Origin: Gammaproteobacteria bacterium
Lineage (GTDB): Bacteria; Pseudomonadota; Gammaproteobacteria; Steroidobacterales; Steroidobacteraceae
DNA: 6,916 nucleotides
Reading direction: 5' to 3'
Assembly: GCA_030040525.1 (NCBI GenBank)
Contig: JASHTN010000287.1
Span: 1-6,916 of the forward strand
Below, piece by piece: positions 6,366 through 6,916 of the stretch (the first letter of the stretch is position 1; the number at the start of each line of letters is the position of its first letter). Made by a program: the position numbers and the translations under genes. The notes under the pieces were generated by a model that saw only the letters and a list, made by a program, of their open reading frames with translations, was not told the DNA's origin and did no database searches.

Positions 6366-6916
6366 CTGGGCGGAGGCAGTCCGACCGGGCGCACTGAGCC
6401 GTCGCGCTCGTTCACCACGGCAAAGGCGCCGGCAAGAGACGCCGGCACGCGCACGCGCGGCCCGCCGGGGATCGTGACTTCGACCTCCGTAGCCGCCTCG
6501 AGTGGCGCGAATGCATAGACGAGCCATTGACGCGCGGGCCGCTGACCGAGCTCAAGCGCAAGCGCGTAGACCCGCAGCGCCGTCGTGAGCTCCCATGGCC
6601 GCGGGGGATTCTGCGGCGAGTCGAGCAGGAACCAGCGCGGCCGGTTGGCGAGCTCGGCGGGCAACGCCGCCTCGTAAGGGTGGCCGCCGCGGGGGTTCAC
6701 GAGCAGCGCCCCGCGGCGCCAGAACGAACGCAGCGTCGGATCTTTGTGCACGCGCGCGACCGCGGCGAGAATCGCATCGAAGGAGGCTCCGAAACGGATG
6801 CGGTCGTCCTGCTCGAAGAACGCGCGCACCACGCGCGGGCGCAACAGCCACATGCCGAACTGGGTCAGGCCGCCGTAGCGCTGCGGTGTGAACTGCTGGC
6901 CGTGGAGCGCATAGAA
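6362..6916 (-). CDS. Conserved-looking hypothetical protein, C-terminal fragment (possible carbohydrate-active enzyme)
   Basis: The minus-strand frame is open from the window edge to a TAG at 6364-6362, giving 184 residues of a longer protein. The ATG at 6853 is internal, because the frame continues upstream as FYALHGQQFTPQRYGGLTQF just before it. Visible features are GMWLLRPRVVRAFFEQDD, a Pro/Trp-containing middle (RWFLLDSPQNPPRPWELTTALRVYALALELG) and a strand-rich end with QWLVYAFAPL followed by VEVTIPGGPRVRVPAS. The end looks like a small beta-sandwich of the kind that closes many secreted glycoside hydrolases. I do not recognise the family, and a carbohydrate-active role is an inference from that C-terminal texture and from the neighbouring polysaccharide genes. 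The coding texture (varied amino acids, hydrophobic periodicity, no stops) is that of a real gene, and the plus strand opposite has only Arg/Ala-rich shadow frames. Its stop overlaps the stop of the convergent amidotransferase gene. Confidence 0.75.
   Translation of the reverse strand, partial: FYALHGQQFTPQRYGGLTQFGMWLLRPRVVRAFFEQDDRIRFGASFDAILAAVARVHKDPTLRSFWRRGALLVNPRGGHPYEAALPAELANRPRWFLLDSPQNPPRPWELTTALRVYALALELGQRPARQWLVYAFAPLEAATEVEVTIPGGPRVRVPASLAGAFAVVNERDGSVRPVGLPPPS

Noticed and set aside
6425..6450. GCCGGC-containing repeats as a terminator for the convergent genes
   Set aside because: The repeats are short, lie inside the minus-strand coding sequence, have no T run on either side and are common by chance in DNA this rich in G+C.

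Overview
The window is densely coding, GC-rich DNA (roughly two thirds G+C by eye) with short gene junctions. It looks like a chromosomal cell-surface polysaccharide (exopolysaccharide or O-antigen type) locus from a high-GC proteobacterium, most likely beta- or gammaproteobacterial. That placement is an inference from composition and gene content; no taxonomic marker is present.

Layout, left to right. (1) Positions 2-499 (+) hold the C-terminal 165 residues of a protein I do not firmly recognise. (2) Positions 501-1928 (+) encode a multi-spanning O-antigen ligase/polymerase family (Wzy_C-type) membrane protein. (3) Positions 1950-3146 (+) encode a GT4-type glycosyltransferase with the E-x7-E motif. 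(4) Positions 3143-4294 (+) encode a second GT4-type glycosyltransferase, coupled to the first by an ATGA stop/start overlap. (5) A 58-bp gap, AT-rich in its second half, precedes an asparagine-synthase-type (class II glutamine) amidotransferase at 4353-6365 (+). (6) A convergent gene on the minus strand, 6362 to beyond 6916, contributes its C-terminal 184 residues. Its stop codon lies in the same CTAG tetramer as the stop of the amidotransferase.

How they may work together (inference). The glycosyltransferases would add sugars to a lipid-linked repeat unit at the inner face of the cytoplasmic membrane. The Wzy-type protein would polymerise or ligate flipped units on the periplasmic side. The AsnB-like enzyme may amidate a sugar carboxylate, as proposed for similar genes in O-antigen and capsule loci, or make asparagine. 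The priming transferase, flippase and export proteins are not in the window and would lie upstream. The convergent gene probably marks the downstream end of the plus-strand unit.

I found no RNA genes, CRISPR arrays, insertion sequences, long repeats or convincing terminators. The gene set is conventional for a polysaccharide locus and I see no clear sign of an undescribed system. The points most worth checking are the overlapping convergent stops, the unusual leader before the amidotransferase, and the identities of the two edge genes.
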